Positions 26,208-34,408 of a stretch of DNA of 64,000 nt are shown here, piece after piece (positions within the stretch are counted from its first letter, which is position 1; every line of letters starts with the position of its first letter). Source of the stretch: Bacillus sp. MM2020_1 (GTDB lineage Bacteria > Bacillota > Bacilli > Bacillales > Cytobacillaceae); NCBI GenBank assembly GCA_011250595.1, contig JAANMP010000009.1, positions 1 through 64,000 on the forward strand, written 5' to 3'. The notes below the pieces were generated by a model, which had not been told where the DNA came from, did no database searches, and saw only the letters and a list, made by a program, of their open reading frames with translations. A program made the translations under genes and the position numbers.

Positions 26208-26483
26208 TTATTTTGGATCTTTGTATGTTAACGCTCGTTCACTGTCCCCATACCCCTTTGTGGTTGGATCCTGGACGATCCCTAACATCGACAACAAAAC
26301 AAAGGCCGCATTCACAAACGTTAACACACCATTCTGAATCGCATCTGTGAGTTGAAAATCTATGAGTCCAAAGGAATTTAAACACGCTAACACCATCTGA
26401 GCCACAATCATAATTTGAGATATTAACGCGATCACCCAGTTTCGGTTTTTTAATCGTACCTTCCAGTTGATCATCTTCCCCAT
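26208..26483 (-). CDS. Phi-LC3-type phage holin family protein
   Basis: 91 aa. Starts INWKVRLKNRNWVIALI, has two hydrophobic helices (about 18-36 and 48-68) and ends with GIVQDPTTKGYGDSERALTY, the near-invariant tail of the phi LC3 holin family. Holins permeabilise the membrane for endolysin release; solitary chromosomal copies in Bacillus are often unrelated to intact prophage. No endolysin or other phage gene is adjacent. AAAGGAAAGGGG precedes the first ATG; an ATG three codons later (26474) is also possible. Confidence 0.85.
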   Translation of the reverse strand: MGKMINWKVRLKNRNWVIALISQIMIVAQMVLACLNSFGLIDFQLTDAIQNGVLTFVNAAFVLLSMLGIVQDPTTKGYGDSERALTYKDPK

Positions 26484-26658
26484 CCCCTTTCCTTTATGTT
26501 AAACAATCTTTCTATTAACATATGCTTGGACGAGGAAATGGTTGTCCGCTAATACCTCGTAATTTTACTTTATTAGCTCGCCTCAAAACTTCCCATTTCA
26601 ATCAATAAAAATTATAATAAAAGAATTAAAAATTACTTTTTGAAAGTAAGGAGATCAC

Positions 26659-28752
26659 ATGGAGAAATTACATCCATATTGGGAGAAGCTTGTTCGTTTC
26701 TGGAAAAAGAAACATTTAACTCAAATATTATTATTACTCATCCTAGTTGTTGTTTTAGCAACCATCCTTTATTTTGGCTGGATTGCTATGCGCGCCAATG
26801 TAGAATCACTGAAGCAAGGACTAAGTCAGCCGACGGTTATTTATGATAAAAAAGGAAAAATAGCTAGTAATGTCGCCACCAATCGGACGAAAGGTATAAA
26901 AATTGAGGACTTGCCAAAATATGTCCCAAATGCTGTTGTAGCCATCGAAGACGAACGATTCTATGAGCATGGCGGCTTTGATATCAAAGGGATTGCCCGT
27001 GCCTTTTTTAGTAACTTGTTTGCAGGCCGGATAACTGGCGGCGGCAGTACGTTAACTCAGCAGTTAACGAAGAATGCCCTCTTGTCTCCGGAGCGAACCT
27101 ATAAACGAAAAGCGGAGGAATTATTTTTAGCCGTAAAAATTGAAAAGGTTTATTCCAAAAATGAGATTTTGCAGATGTACCTCAATCAGGTTTATTTCGG
27201 GAGCGGTGCCTGGGGAATCAGCAACGCTTCAAAGAAATACTTTGATAAAAATATCAAAGATGTTACTGTCAGTGAGGCGGCCATGCTTGCCGGATTGCTG
27301 CATTCACCGAATTATCTTGATCCCTATAATAACTATGATTTAGCTATGAAAAGACGAAATACCGTTTTAAGTAAAATGAAAGAACTTGGGATGATAACTA
27401 GCTCACAATATACTAATGCTAAAAAAGAAAAGATTCACCTTCATGATGGCGGAGGGAGCACGGTTGAACGAAAATATCCTTATTATGTGGACGCTGTTCT
27501 GAATGAAGCTATTAATAAATACGGCTTAACCCAAGAGGAAATTCTAACAAGGGGTTATCGAATTTATACCGCGATGGATCAAAATCTTCAGTCTGGCCTT
27601 GAAAAGGTCTATAGTGAAGATTACATGTTCCCGCGAAGTAGAGGTGGAAAACTTGTTCAAAGCGGCTCCGTCTTAATGGATCCTGGTTCTGGAGGAGTGA
27701 GTGCCATAGTAGGAGGACGGGGCGAGCATGTATTTCGAGGCTTTAACCGGGCAACACAATTACGGGCACAGCCTGGTTCATCGATCAAACCACTGGTGGT
27801 TTATACACCGGCCCTTGAAAAAGGCTACAAATACACATCCGAGCTGGTAGATAAACCAACCACCTTCGGAAATTATCAGCCTGAAAATTTTTCAAAAACC
27901 TATCAAGGCAAGGTGGAAATGTACAAGGCTCTAGAGAAGTCCTTGAATATTCCGGCTGTTTGGTTATTAAATGAGATTGGCTTAGATAAAGGGATTGATT
28001 CATTAAAGAGGTTTGGTATCCCTGTCGAGAAAGAAGATAAAAACCTAGCGATCGCACTTGGCGGAATGAGTACTGGGGTCTCCCCTCTTCAAATGGCTAA
28101 TGCATTTTCAGCTTTCCCAAATGGCGGCAAGCGTGAAGATAGCCACTTCATTACGAAAATAGTCGGACCGACTGGAAATGTCATCGCTGAGCATAAAGCA
28201 ACATCCACAAAAGTTATGTCAGAAGAAGTCGCGAATAATATGACGTCGATGCTCTTAAACGTTGTCGAATCCGGGACAGCCAGGCGCGCCCAAATCCCTG
28301 GTGTACAGATTGCAGGAAAAACAGGATCCACACAGCTGCCATTTAATGGTATTAGTGGCACAAAGGATCAGTGGATGGTTGGATATACGCCAAACCTTGT
28401 CGGCGCCATTTGGATTGGGTTTGACCAAACCGACCGTGAACATTACCTGCCAAGTCCAAGTTCCGCCAATGTGGTGCCGATTTTTAAGGAAATAATGAAG
28501 GAATCTGTTCCATATCTTCCGGAAAAGAGCTTTGAAGTAGTATCTATCAATGATCAGCTCGCCGGTGATGTCCCACTTAAAGTAAGCATCAATGACCAAG
28601 CCAAGAAAATTAGCAAGGAATTAAATGAAAATGCTCAAAAAATCGGAGAAACCATAAAGGAAAATGCTCCGGGCTGGAAAAAAAGCCTCGATCAAGCTTT
28701 ATATAAGCTTGGCAAAGGAGTCAATTCACTCATTGAAAGGCTTCAGCAATAA
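26659..28752 (+). CDS. Class A penicillin-binding protein (transglycosylase/transpeptidase)
   Basis: 697 aa. One N-terminal membrane helix (about 20-42), a GT51 glycosyltransferase domain (about 60-240) with catalytic Glu97 in IEDERFYEHGG and GGSTLTQQLTKN, and a transpeptidase domain with Ser374 in PGSSIKP, the SLN box and KTGSTQ. It polymerises and crosslinks peptidoglycan; size and motifs are closest to B. subtilis PbpF/PbpG (sporulation-associated class A PBPs). ATG at 26659 with AAGGAG upstream. Monocistronic with a strong terminator. Confidence 0.93.
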   Translation: MEKLHPYWEKLVRFWKKKHLTQILLLLILVVVLATILYFGWIAMRANVESLKQGLSQPTVIYDKKGKIASNVATNRTKGIKIEDLPKYVPNAVVAIEDERFYEHGGFDIKGIARAFFSNLFAGRITGGGSTLTQQLTKNALLSPERTYKRKAEELFLAVKIEKVYSKNEILQMYLNQVYFGSGAWGISNASKKYFDKNIKDVTVSEAAMLAGLLHSPNYLDPYNNYDLAMKRRNTVLSKMKELGMITSSQYTNAKKEKIHLHDGGGSTVERKYPYYVDAVLNEAINKYGLTQEEILTRGYRIYTAMDQNLQSGLEKVYSEDYMFPRSRGGKLVQSGSVLMDPGSGGVSAIVGGRGEHVFRGFNRATQLRAQPGSSIKPLVVYTPALEKGYKYTSELVDKPTTFGNYQPENFSKTYQGKVEMYKALEKSLNIPAVWLLNEIGLDKGIDSLKRFGIPVEKEDKNLAIALGGMSTGVSPLQMANAFSAFPNGGKREDSHFITKIVGPTGNVIAEHKATSTKVMSEEVANNMTSMLLNVVESGTARRAQIPGVQIAGKTGSTQLPFNGISGTKDQWMVGYTPNLVGAIWIGFDQTDREHYLPSPSSANVVPIFKEIMKESVPYLPEKSFEVVSINDQLAGDVPLKVSINDQAKKISKELNENAQKIGETIKENAPGWKKSLDQALYKLGKGVNSLIERLQQ

Positions 28753-28757
28753 TAAAA

Positions 28758-28790
28758 TAAAAAAATAGCACCAATGCGGTGCTATTTTTT
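28758..28790. terminator. Bidirectional terminator between PBP and the cobalamin operon
   Basis: AAAAAATAGCACC pairs with GGTGCTATTTTTT around a 5-nt loop. A-run and T-run flank the stem on both strands, so it ends both convergent transcripts; the cblS stop lies inside the stem. Confidence 0.88.
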
Positions 28791-29498
28791 TATTTGCAGG
28801 GAGTGATAAAAGCTCCCTGTGATTTTTTGTATTGTTTCTTCTTGTTCTGATCGGAAAACAGTCAAAAAACATGTCGATGGGCCTGCAGATTTTAAAATAT
28901 CCACGTTTGAGATGATCATTTCTTGTGAAAATTCTAGATTAGGAAACATCTGATTGATTTCATATAATATCCCTTTGGAACCAACCGGCCAAATCATCAC
29001 ATCATTTACTTTGGATACTTCTTGAAAAACGGAAAGTGGGACAACATCATCATTATTTTCAATCACTTCGTTTCCAACCAGCGGCATACCTACAACAGCA
29101 AATTTTAATTGCTTAGAGTATGTTATCTCTATTGTTTCCGCCAATGACTTTTTCCCAAGAACAACTAAACCAACTGCAGATTGCAGAAGTGAAAAGTTAC
29201 TTTCTGTACTACCAGTTATCCTTACATCTAATAACTTTAGTTCGGACATCCCTTTTTCTATTCCTCTAACTAGCTCATCCCATGGTTCATTTCCGCAAAA
29301 GTTGTGGAGCAACACGGAAATTGGTTCCCCTCCCGCCGCGATACACTCCATAACGGCAACTCTAAAAGCATAATATGCAACCATTTCGTAGGGGACCTGA
29401 ACAAGATCGTCTTCCTTCATTCCAATCGCTCCGCTATTATCACAGGCAATAATGAGGGAATCCACCTCATTAAAGGGAATGGCTAGTATATCCCTCAT
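28782..29498 (-). CDS. cblS: Alpha-ribazole kinase CblS-like (AIR synthase/ThiL-fold)
   Basis: 238 aa protein of the AIR synthase-related (PurM/ThiL) fold, with ACDNSGAIGMKEDD near the N-terminus and YYAFRVAVMECIAAGGEPISVLLHNFCG. This matches the CblS family described in Listeria and Geobacillus, which phosphorylates imported alpha-ribazole to alpha-ribazole phosphate for CobS. It overlaps cblT by 4 nt (ATGA) and is the last gene of the operon. No cobT gene is in the window, consistent with CblS/CblT replacing it. The name rests on recognition of the fold plus perfect context. Confidence 0.78.
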   Translation of the reverse strand: MRDILAIPFNEVDSLIIACDNSGAIGMKEDDLVQVPYEMVAYYAFRVAVMECIAAGGEPISVLLHNFCGNEPWDELVRGIEKGMSELKLLDVRITGSTESNFSLLQSAVGLVVLGKKSLAETIEITYSKQLKFAVVGMPLVGNEVIENNDDVVPLSVFQEVSKVNDVMIWPVGSKGILYEINQMFPNLEFSQEMIISNVDILKSAGPSTCFLTVFRSEQEETIQKITGSFYHSLQIKK

Positions 29499-29989
29499 TG
29501 TTTCACATCTCCCTTTGATATTCGTCGATGTGTGACGAGGGATGCAAGCCGTGGTATTGCTATCAATGCAATAGTTGTATTAATAATCGAACCGATAAGC
29601 AGTGAAGGGACGATCCCCAAATAAAAACCTGTATTCATTAAAAAAATAAATGGGATGGGGGCTACAAATGAATTCCCGATAATAAAAAGCGTACTTGCTA
29701 ACCATTTATTGTTTTTATAAATGCGTCCAAACACCCAAACCAGCACAGCCATTTCGACAGCAATTAAAAAGTGCATGGGTCCTAATGGAAATCCACCAGC
29801 ATATGCAGATAGTAAATGTCCAAATGCACCCACAACCGCTCCGGCGCCGGCACCAAAAAGGACGGCGGCTAAAAGCGCAGGAAATACGTCCAATGCGACA
29901 CTGCCGACAATGGCCGGAATCTTTATCATCGCACCGACGACAGACAATGCCGTTAACATCGCGAGCCCGCTCACCATTTTTCCCTTCAT
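29495..29989 (-). CDS. cblT: Alpha-ribazole transporter CblT-like (ECF S-component fold)
   Basis: 164 aa, five to six hydrophobic segments, of the ECF-transporter substrate-binding type (VALDVFPALLAAVLFGAGAGAVVGAFGHLLSAYAGGFPLG). In Firmicutes the cblT-cblS pair imports and phosphorylates alpha-ribazole. The start was moved to the ATG at 29989, which follows AAGGAGG by 9 nt and comes one base after the adenosyltransferase stop; an upstream frame exists but overlaps that gene. No energising ATPase lies nearby, as usual for group II ECF S-components. Confidence 0.78.
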   Translation of the reverse strand: MKGKMVSGLAMLTALSVVGAMIKIPAIVGSVALDVFPALLAAVLFGAGAGAVVGAFGHLLSAYAGGFPLGPMHFLIAVEMAVLVWVFGRIYKNNKWLASTLFIIGNSFVAPIPFIFLMNTGFYLGIVPSLLIGSIINTTIALIAIPRLASLVTHRRISKGDVKQ

Positions 29990-29990
29990 G

Positions 29991-30575
29991 CTACTTATCC
30001 TCCTTACGCTTCCCATCCTTAAACACCTTTGCACTGCGCACATATTCTACGTCGCTGACATGTAATCGGAAGTTAATCACTCTTGCTAATGCAAAGAAAT
30101 AATCTGATAGACGGTTTAAGTACATCAGTGCTAGCTCAGATGTTTTGGGATCAGATTTTACTAACTTAACAACCAATCTTTCAGCTCTTCTAGTTACCGT
30201 TCTCGCAATATGAATAGATGCCGAAGGCTTGGTTCCACCAGGTAAAATAAATCTCTCCAGTTCTGGTGCTTCTTCAATATATTCATCTATTTTCTTTTCA
30301 AGGTAATCAATCGATTCTTGGTGAAGTTTTGGTTCGCGTTTCTCCGTCACATTGGCGAGATCGCCGCCACAATCAAATAATTCATGTTGGATTTTTTCAA
30401 GATCAGCTAGCACATCCTTGAATAATTCCTGATCCAGCTCTTGGAACGCCTGGCCGACAAAGCAATTGACCTCGTCAACTGTTCCGTACGCTTCCACACG
30501 AATATCATCTTTGTCCACTCTTCCTCCGATGATGCTTGTTTTCCCTTTGTCACCTGTTCTTGTGTAAATTCTCAT
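29991..30575 (-). CDS. Cob(I)yrinic acid a,c-diamide / cobalamin adenosyltransferase, PduO type
   Basis: 194 aa, PduO-family ATP:corrinoid adenosyltransferase. Visible: MRIYTRTGDKGKTSIIGG at the N-terminus (ATP site), the EAYGTVDEVNCFVGQAF block, and FILPGGTKPSASIHIARTVTRRAER. It transfers the 5'-deoxyadenosyl group to Co(I) corrinoids. Start set at the ATG at 30575 that begins the conserved MRIYTRTGD; a start three codons upstream is possible. Confidence 0.92.
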   Translation of the reverse strand: MRIYTRTGDKGKTSIIGGRVDKDDIRVEAYGTVDEVNCFVGQAFQELDQELFKDVLADLEKIQHELFDCGGDLANVTEKREPKLHQESIDYLEKKIDEYIEEAPELERFILPGGTKPSASIHIARTVTRRAERLVVKLVKSDPKTSELALMYLNRLSDYFFALARVINFRLHVSDVEYVRSAKVFKDGKRKEDK

Positions 30576-30590
30576 TGATCCCATTCCCCT

Positions 30591-31025
30591 TTACTTTATA
30601 GTTTGATTTAATCCATACCAAATGACGTCAACTTTTTCTGACTTGGCCGCGGTATCTTGATAAGCCCAACCGGTTATATCCCGCCAGAGTCTATTTTCTG
30701 CTTCGATTGGAACAATTCCTTTTGTGATATCTGTTCCAATAATGATTAATTGGCGATGTAGCGCAGCTTGCTCCCAAGTGAGCCAATTATCTAAACAATT
30801 AGCCCAAAGCTCCCGACACTTATCTGCACCCATTGATGCAGATAAATTTTTCAACCATATTTCTACTCCCTCAATGACCAACAGATCCTGGCCGAAAGCA
30901 TTCAATTCTTTAGGAATTGTCTGGGTTTCGTAAGCTGATATCCAATAATTGTGCTCGAAAACTTTGTAGTAATTCTTTACCCATGCCCGTTTGCCGTTAA
31001 AGGCACCTCCAATAATAAAGTGCAT
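30591..31025 (-). CDS. CobU-like short P-loop protein
   Basis: 144 aa. The N-terminus MHFIIGGAFNGKRAWV carries a P-loop (GGAFNGKR) like adenosylcobinamide kinase (GGxRSGKS). The C-terminal PIEAENRLWRDITGWAYQDTAAKSEKVDVIWYGL matches the final CobU block. It is shorter than the canonical CobU encoded 3 kb upstream, and the guanylyl-accepting His region is not obvious. It may be a kinase-only or regulatory paralogue. AAGGAGGGGG precedes the ATG, inside the 3' end of the phosphatase gene (49-nt overlap). Confidence 0.7.
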   Translation of the reverse strand: MHFIIGGAFNGKRAWVKNYYKVFEHNYWISAYETQTIPKELNAFGQDLLVIEGVEIWLKNLSASMGADKCRELWANCLDNWLTWEQAALHRQLIIIGTDITKGIVPIEAENRLWRDITGWAYQDTAAKSEKVDVIWYGLNQTIK

Positions 31026-31588
31026 CGTCTCCCCCTCCTTAGTGATTCTGTATCAAATATCAGTTCGTAACCTTGATCATGAGTTGCCTGCCAAGCCCAA
31101 AATTCTTTTTGGTCTGGTGCAAACCTAGACAAAAGATAGCGAATGACCCCGCCATGCGTAATCACTGCACAGCTCTGCAGGTTTGACTTCAGCACTTCTT
31201 CGGTAATCTTAGACCAGCCAGAATCAACCCTTGTGCTGAACTCGTGAAATGATTCTCCTTGCGGCGGAAAATGACTAAAAGGATCCCCCAGCCATTGGCG
31301 ATAGAGATTGTTTCCTTTCAAGTCTTCATACGTTTTCCCTTCCCATTTACCAAAGTTCATCTCACGTAATTCTTTTATTAAATGGGGATTTGTTGATGAA
31401 AATAACTTTTCCGCCGTCCGAACACATCTTTGCAAATCACTCGAATAATAGCGCTGATAGGTCTTGGAAGTCAAAATTGTGTTTGATTCAGGACATAAGG
31501 GTGAGTCGTTCCAGCCAAGATAAGCTTTCCGTTTGTTCTCTTCTGTTACACCATGACGAAATAATGCCATAACCACACGGTCATCCAT
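30977..31588 (-). CDS. cobC: Alpha-ribazole phosphatase-like histidine phosphatase
   Basis: 203 aa member of the phosphoglycerate mutase-like/histidine phosphatase family: LFRHGVTEENK (catalytic His at the RHG), YYSSDLQRCVRTAEKL, ELREMNFGKWEGK, and the second His in VITHGGVIR. In cobalamin operons the CobC branch removes the phosphate from alpha-ribazole-P or adenosylcobalamin-P. It overlaps cobS by 43 nt. A second in-frame ATG, six codons later, directly before the RHG strand, could be the true start. Confidence 0.85.
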   Translation of the reverse strand: MDDRVVMALFRHGVTEENKRKAYLGWNDSPLCPESNTILTSKTYQRYYSSDLQRCVRTAEKLFSSTNPHLIKELREMNFGKWEGKTYEDLKGNNLYRQWLGDPFSHFPPQGESFHEFSTRVDSGWSKITEEVLKSNLQSCAVITHGGVIRYLLSRFAPDQKEFWAWQATHDQGYELIFDTESLRRGRRCTLLLEVPLTANGHG

Positions 31589-32337
31589 AGAAGTAACTCA
31601 GTCCCTTCCACGGCAGCCCCTAAGACATCCCCCGTAATTCCACCAAACCATTTGACAGCTTTACGACGAAAAAGGAATAAGCAGCAGGCAGCAACCAAGA
31701 TCAATAAACCTATGATGAAGAATTCTTTTATTAATAAACTAACGATTACTAGAAAACTAACCAAGTAAACTGGATACGGCCAAAGCGACTGTGGTTTCGC
31801 AGCATTCTGGAATAACGAGCCGAGTCCCTCATTCTTGGCAGCCTTCACTGTTAACAGCATCACTCCCATGATACTTTTACCCAAAAACGGAATTGCTACA
31901 ATCATGAATAATTCAAGGTTTTCGACATTCGTTGTACTTTCATAAATAAATAGAAACCGAGAACTTAATAAAACCAGAATAGATAAAACACCGAATGCTC
32001 CTGTTCTCGGATCCTTCATGATTTCAAGTCTTTTCCCCTGGTCTTGATAGGAAAAATAAGCATCACTGGCATCCATCCAGCCATCTAGATGAATTCCTCC
32101 CGTTAAGAGAATCGTTGCCAGCCACAGCAAGAAAGCTGCAGCAGGGTGAGAAAAAGGAGTAAATTCAAGGCACAGGTACAATACAGCTGCATAAATGATT
32201 CCTTGCATTAAACCTACTAACGGAAAGGCTTGCACTGCCTTTTTAAGATGTTCTTTATCCATTGGCAATTCTAATCTGATTGGGATTGCCGTGAAAAATT
32301 GAATATCTATTAAAAAACCTATTAAAAACTTCATCAT
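31546..32337 (-). CDS. cobS: Adenosylcobinamide-GDP ribazoletransferase (cobalamin synthase)
   Basis: Integral membrane enzyme of 263 aa that joins adenosylcobinamide-GDP to alpha-ribazole (phosphate). The signature LLTGGIHLDGWMDASDAYFSY (metal-binding Asp residues) and RLEIMKDPRTGAFG are intact, with multiple membrane helices after them. Start set at the ATG at 32337, forming a 4-nt ATGA overlap with cobQ; a longer frame would overlap more. Confidence 0.94.
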   Translation of the reverse strand: MMKFLIGFLIDIQFFTAIPIRLELPMDKEHLKKAVQAFPLVGLMQGIIYAAVLYLCLEFTPFSHPAAAFLLWLATILLTGGIHLDGWMDASDAYFSYQDQGKRLEIMKDPRTGAFGVLSILVLLSSRFLFIYESTTNVENLELFMIVAIPFLGKSIMGVMLLTVKAAKNEGLGSLFQNAAKPQSLWPYPVYLVSFLVIVSLLIKEFFIIGLLILVAACCLFLFRRKAVKWFGGITGDVLGAAVEGTELLLWMTVWLWHYFVMV

Positions 32338-33839
32338 TTTGAACCCCATTGATTGATGATTTGTTTAATCAGGTCCCATTTTAGATGACTTTTCATTTCT
32401 GCGGCGATCAAATCATAGCGTTTGTCTTTATACACGCTAATCGATCTAATTTGTTCGGACGGCAGTCCCTTCTTTTTCCGAATCATATTTAACCATTGAT
32501 TTCTCCACTCATCATTATGAAAAAGATGGTGAAGATATGTTCCAATAATTTGACCGTCATTTCCGAAATAGCCATCTTCCAACCCATTCGCTAATGTTAA
32601 AAATGGACAAACTTCTTTTGAAAAGATAGTTTTACCTAAATGGATCTCATAGCCTTCTAAGGGCTGATTGGATCGCAACCCAGTATCATGGTGATACATG
32701 GCAATAACTTGATTTGTTTCTTTTTCTTTATAAAAAGTGGTTGTTGCGGGGATAACCCCTAACCCCTTTACCTTGTGGTTCGGTTTTCCAGTGTCAGAAC
32801 CTTCCTTATCCATCATTTCCTCACCAAGGATTTGATAGCCCCCGCAGATTCCAACAACATAACCGCCATTTGCAATATGGTTTTGGACTAGTATATCTAA
32901 CTGATTTTCTCTTAAATGGGTCATGTCATTGCTTGTACTTTTAGTCCCTGGAATAATGATCGCATCAGGTTGGCCAAATTCACTCTTATTATGGACCCAG
33001 CGGAGCGTCACATCTTCTTCATATAAGAATGGCTCCAAATCACTGTAATTAGAGATAAACGGCAGGTGGATGACGGCGATATCAAGAACTCCGTTATTGC
33101 GTTTTGAAAATTGGGTCCGAATCGACAAGGAATCCTCCCCATCGATCATATGATTTTCCACATATGGCAAGATACCTAGTACAGGGACACCTGTCTTCTC
33201 TTCGAGCCATTGAACTCCATCTTCAAATAAGGTGATATCGCCGCGAAATTTATTGATAATTACACCGACCACTCTTTGCCTTTCATTCGATTCCAAGAGA
33301 TCAAGCGTACCAACAATACTGGCAAACACTCCACCGCGATCGATATCAGCCACAAGGACAACAGGAACATCTGCTAGTTCGGCCACCTTCATATTGACTA
33401 ATTCGCGGTCCTTTAAATTGATTTCAACCGGACTGCCCGCCCCTTCAATCACGACCACATCAAATTCTTCGGCAAGGTAGCGGAGTGATTGATGAATAAC
33501 TGCTAACCCTTGCTCATAGAAGTGATCTCGATACTCGCGCCCTGAAAGGGTTTCGAGTGCTTTTCCCAGATAAACAATTTCGGCGTGCTGATCTGAGCGC
33601 GGCTTTAATAGAATCGGATTCATCCAAACAGAAGGCTCCACTCGAGCTGCCTCCGCTTGAATTCCTTGCGCTCTGCCGATTTCTTTTCCATCTCTTGTCA
33701 CGTAAGAATTATTGGACATGTTCTGCGATTTAAATGGGGTAACTCTGACTCCCTCATTGGCAAGGATTCGACACATCGCGGTGACGATCAGACTTTTCCC
33801 CACATCTGAAGCTGTTCCTTGAATCATGATTCCTTTCAT
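32334..33839 (-). CDS. cobQ: Cobyric acid synthase (glutamine-dependent amidotransferase)
   Basis: 501 aa. N-terminal dethiobiotin synthetase-like ATPase (MIQGTASDVGKSLIVTA P-loop, TPFKSQNMSNNSYVT), C-terminal class I glutaminase with nucleophile Cys in VVGICGGYQILGEEM and His in YLHHLFHNDEW. It amidates the b, d, e and g side chains to give cobyric acid. No other corrin-ring amidase (CbiA) is in the window, so the enzyme may serve incomplete corrinoids taken up from outside (inference). It is coupled to cobU by a 4-nt overlap. Confidence 0.95.
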   Translation of the reverse strand: MKGIMIQGTASDVGKSLIVTAMCRILANEGVRVTPFKSQNMSNNSYVTRDGKEIGRAQGIQAEAARVEPSVWMNPILLKPRSDQHAEIVYLGKALETLSGREYRDHFYEQGLAVIHQSLRYLAEEFDVVVIEGAGSPVEINLKDRELVNMKVAELADVPVVLVADIDRGGVFASIVGTLDLLESNERQRVVGVIINKFRGDITLFEDGVQWLEEKTGVPVLGILPYVENHMIDGEDSLSIRTQFSKRNNGVLDIAVIHLPFISNYSDLEPFLYEEDVTLRWVHNKSEFGQPDAIIIPGTKSTSNDMTHLRENQLDILVQNHIANGGYVVGICGGYQILGEEMMDKEGSDTGKPNHKVKGLGVIPATTTFYKEKETNQVIAMYHHDTGLRSNQPLEGYEIHLGKTIFSKEVCPFLTLANGLEDGYFGNDGQIIGTYLHHLFHNDEWRNQWLNMIRKKKGLPSEQIRSISVYKDKRYDLIAAEMKSHLKWDLIKQIINQWGSK

Positions 33840-34408
33840 CGTAGGACTCCCTTCATTCCGATTGGAATTCCTGCTTCTACTAAAAACACTTGGTCTGCTT
33901 CCTTGACCAAATCCTGATGAATTTGTCCTAGCAAACGTCCATACGTGAACACCATTTCATTGTTAGGTAAAGGTTCGTTTAAAACTTCATTACTGACAAC
34001 AATCAGAGTCCCGGCACAATTTTTTATGGAAGAAATGCCAGTGATAATACTATCTTTGACGGTTTCTAAAAACCCTTCCTCCCACTTTTGCTCAAAAGAA
34101 AACAATTCATTATTTAATAGTGTGGTGACACAATCTAGTAAAACGACATCTTTGGCATTGAACTCATCAGCCATCTTACCAATTTGTACAGACCATTCAT
34201 ATGTTTTCCAAGGATAAGCCCCTGATAATCGATCATGTTGGTGTTTTTCAATTCGTTCCTTCATTTCTGGATCCGAAGCAACACCCGTTGCCAAATAGTT
34301 AAGTCGACCTCCAGTTTTATTTGCAATTTCGACTGATTTCCTCTCCGCAAAACTACTCTTCCCGCTTCTTACTCCCCCTGTGATGAAGATGAATGATGGT
34401 GCCTCCAT
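33836..34408 (-). CDS. cobU: Adenosylcobinamide kinase / adenosylcobinamide-P guanylyltransferase
   Basis: 190 aa, canonical CobU: P-loop FITGGVRSGKSSFAE at 8-22, YLATGVASDPEMKERIEKHQHDR with the guanylylated His, DCVTTLLNN and the VSNEV motif. It phosphorylates adenosylcobinamide and adds GMP. It overlaps cobD by 40 nt. A shorter CobU-like paralogue is present downstream in the same operon. Confidence 0.94.
   Translation of the reverse strand: MEAPSFIFITGGVRSGKSSFAERKSVEIANKTGGRLNYLATGVASDPEMKERIEKHQHDRLSGAYPWKTYEWSVQIGKMADEFNAKDVVLLDCVTTLLNNELFSFEQKWEEGFLETVKDSIITGISSIKNCAGTLIVVSNEVLNEPLPNNEMVFTYGRLLGQIHQDLVKEADQVFLVEAGIPIGMKGVLR

Noticed and set aside
26208..26483. Prophage remnant
   Set aside because: Only a holin is present; no integrase, att repeats, structural or lysis genes adjoin it.
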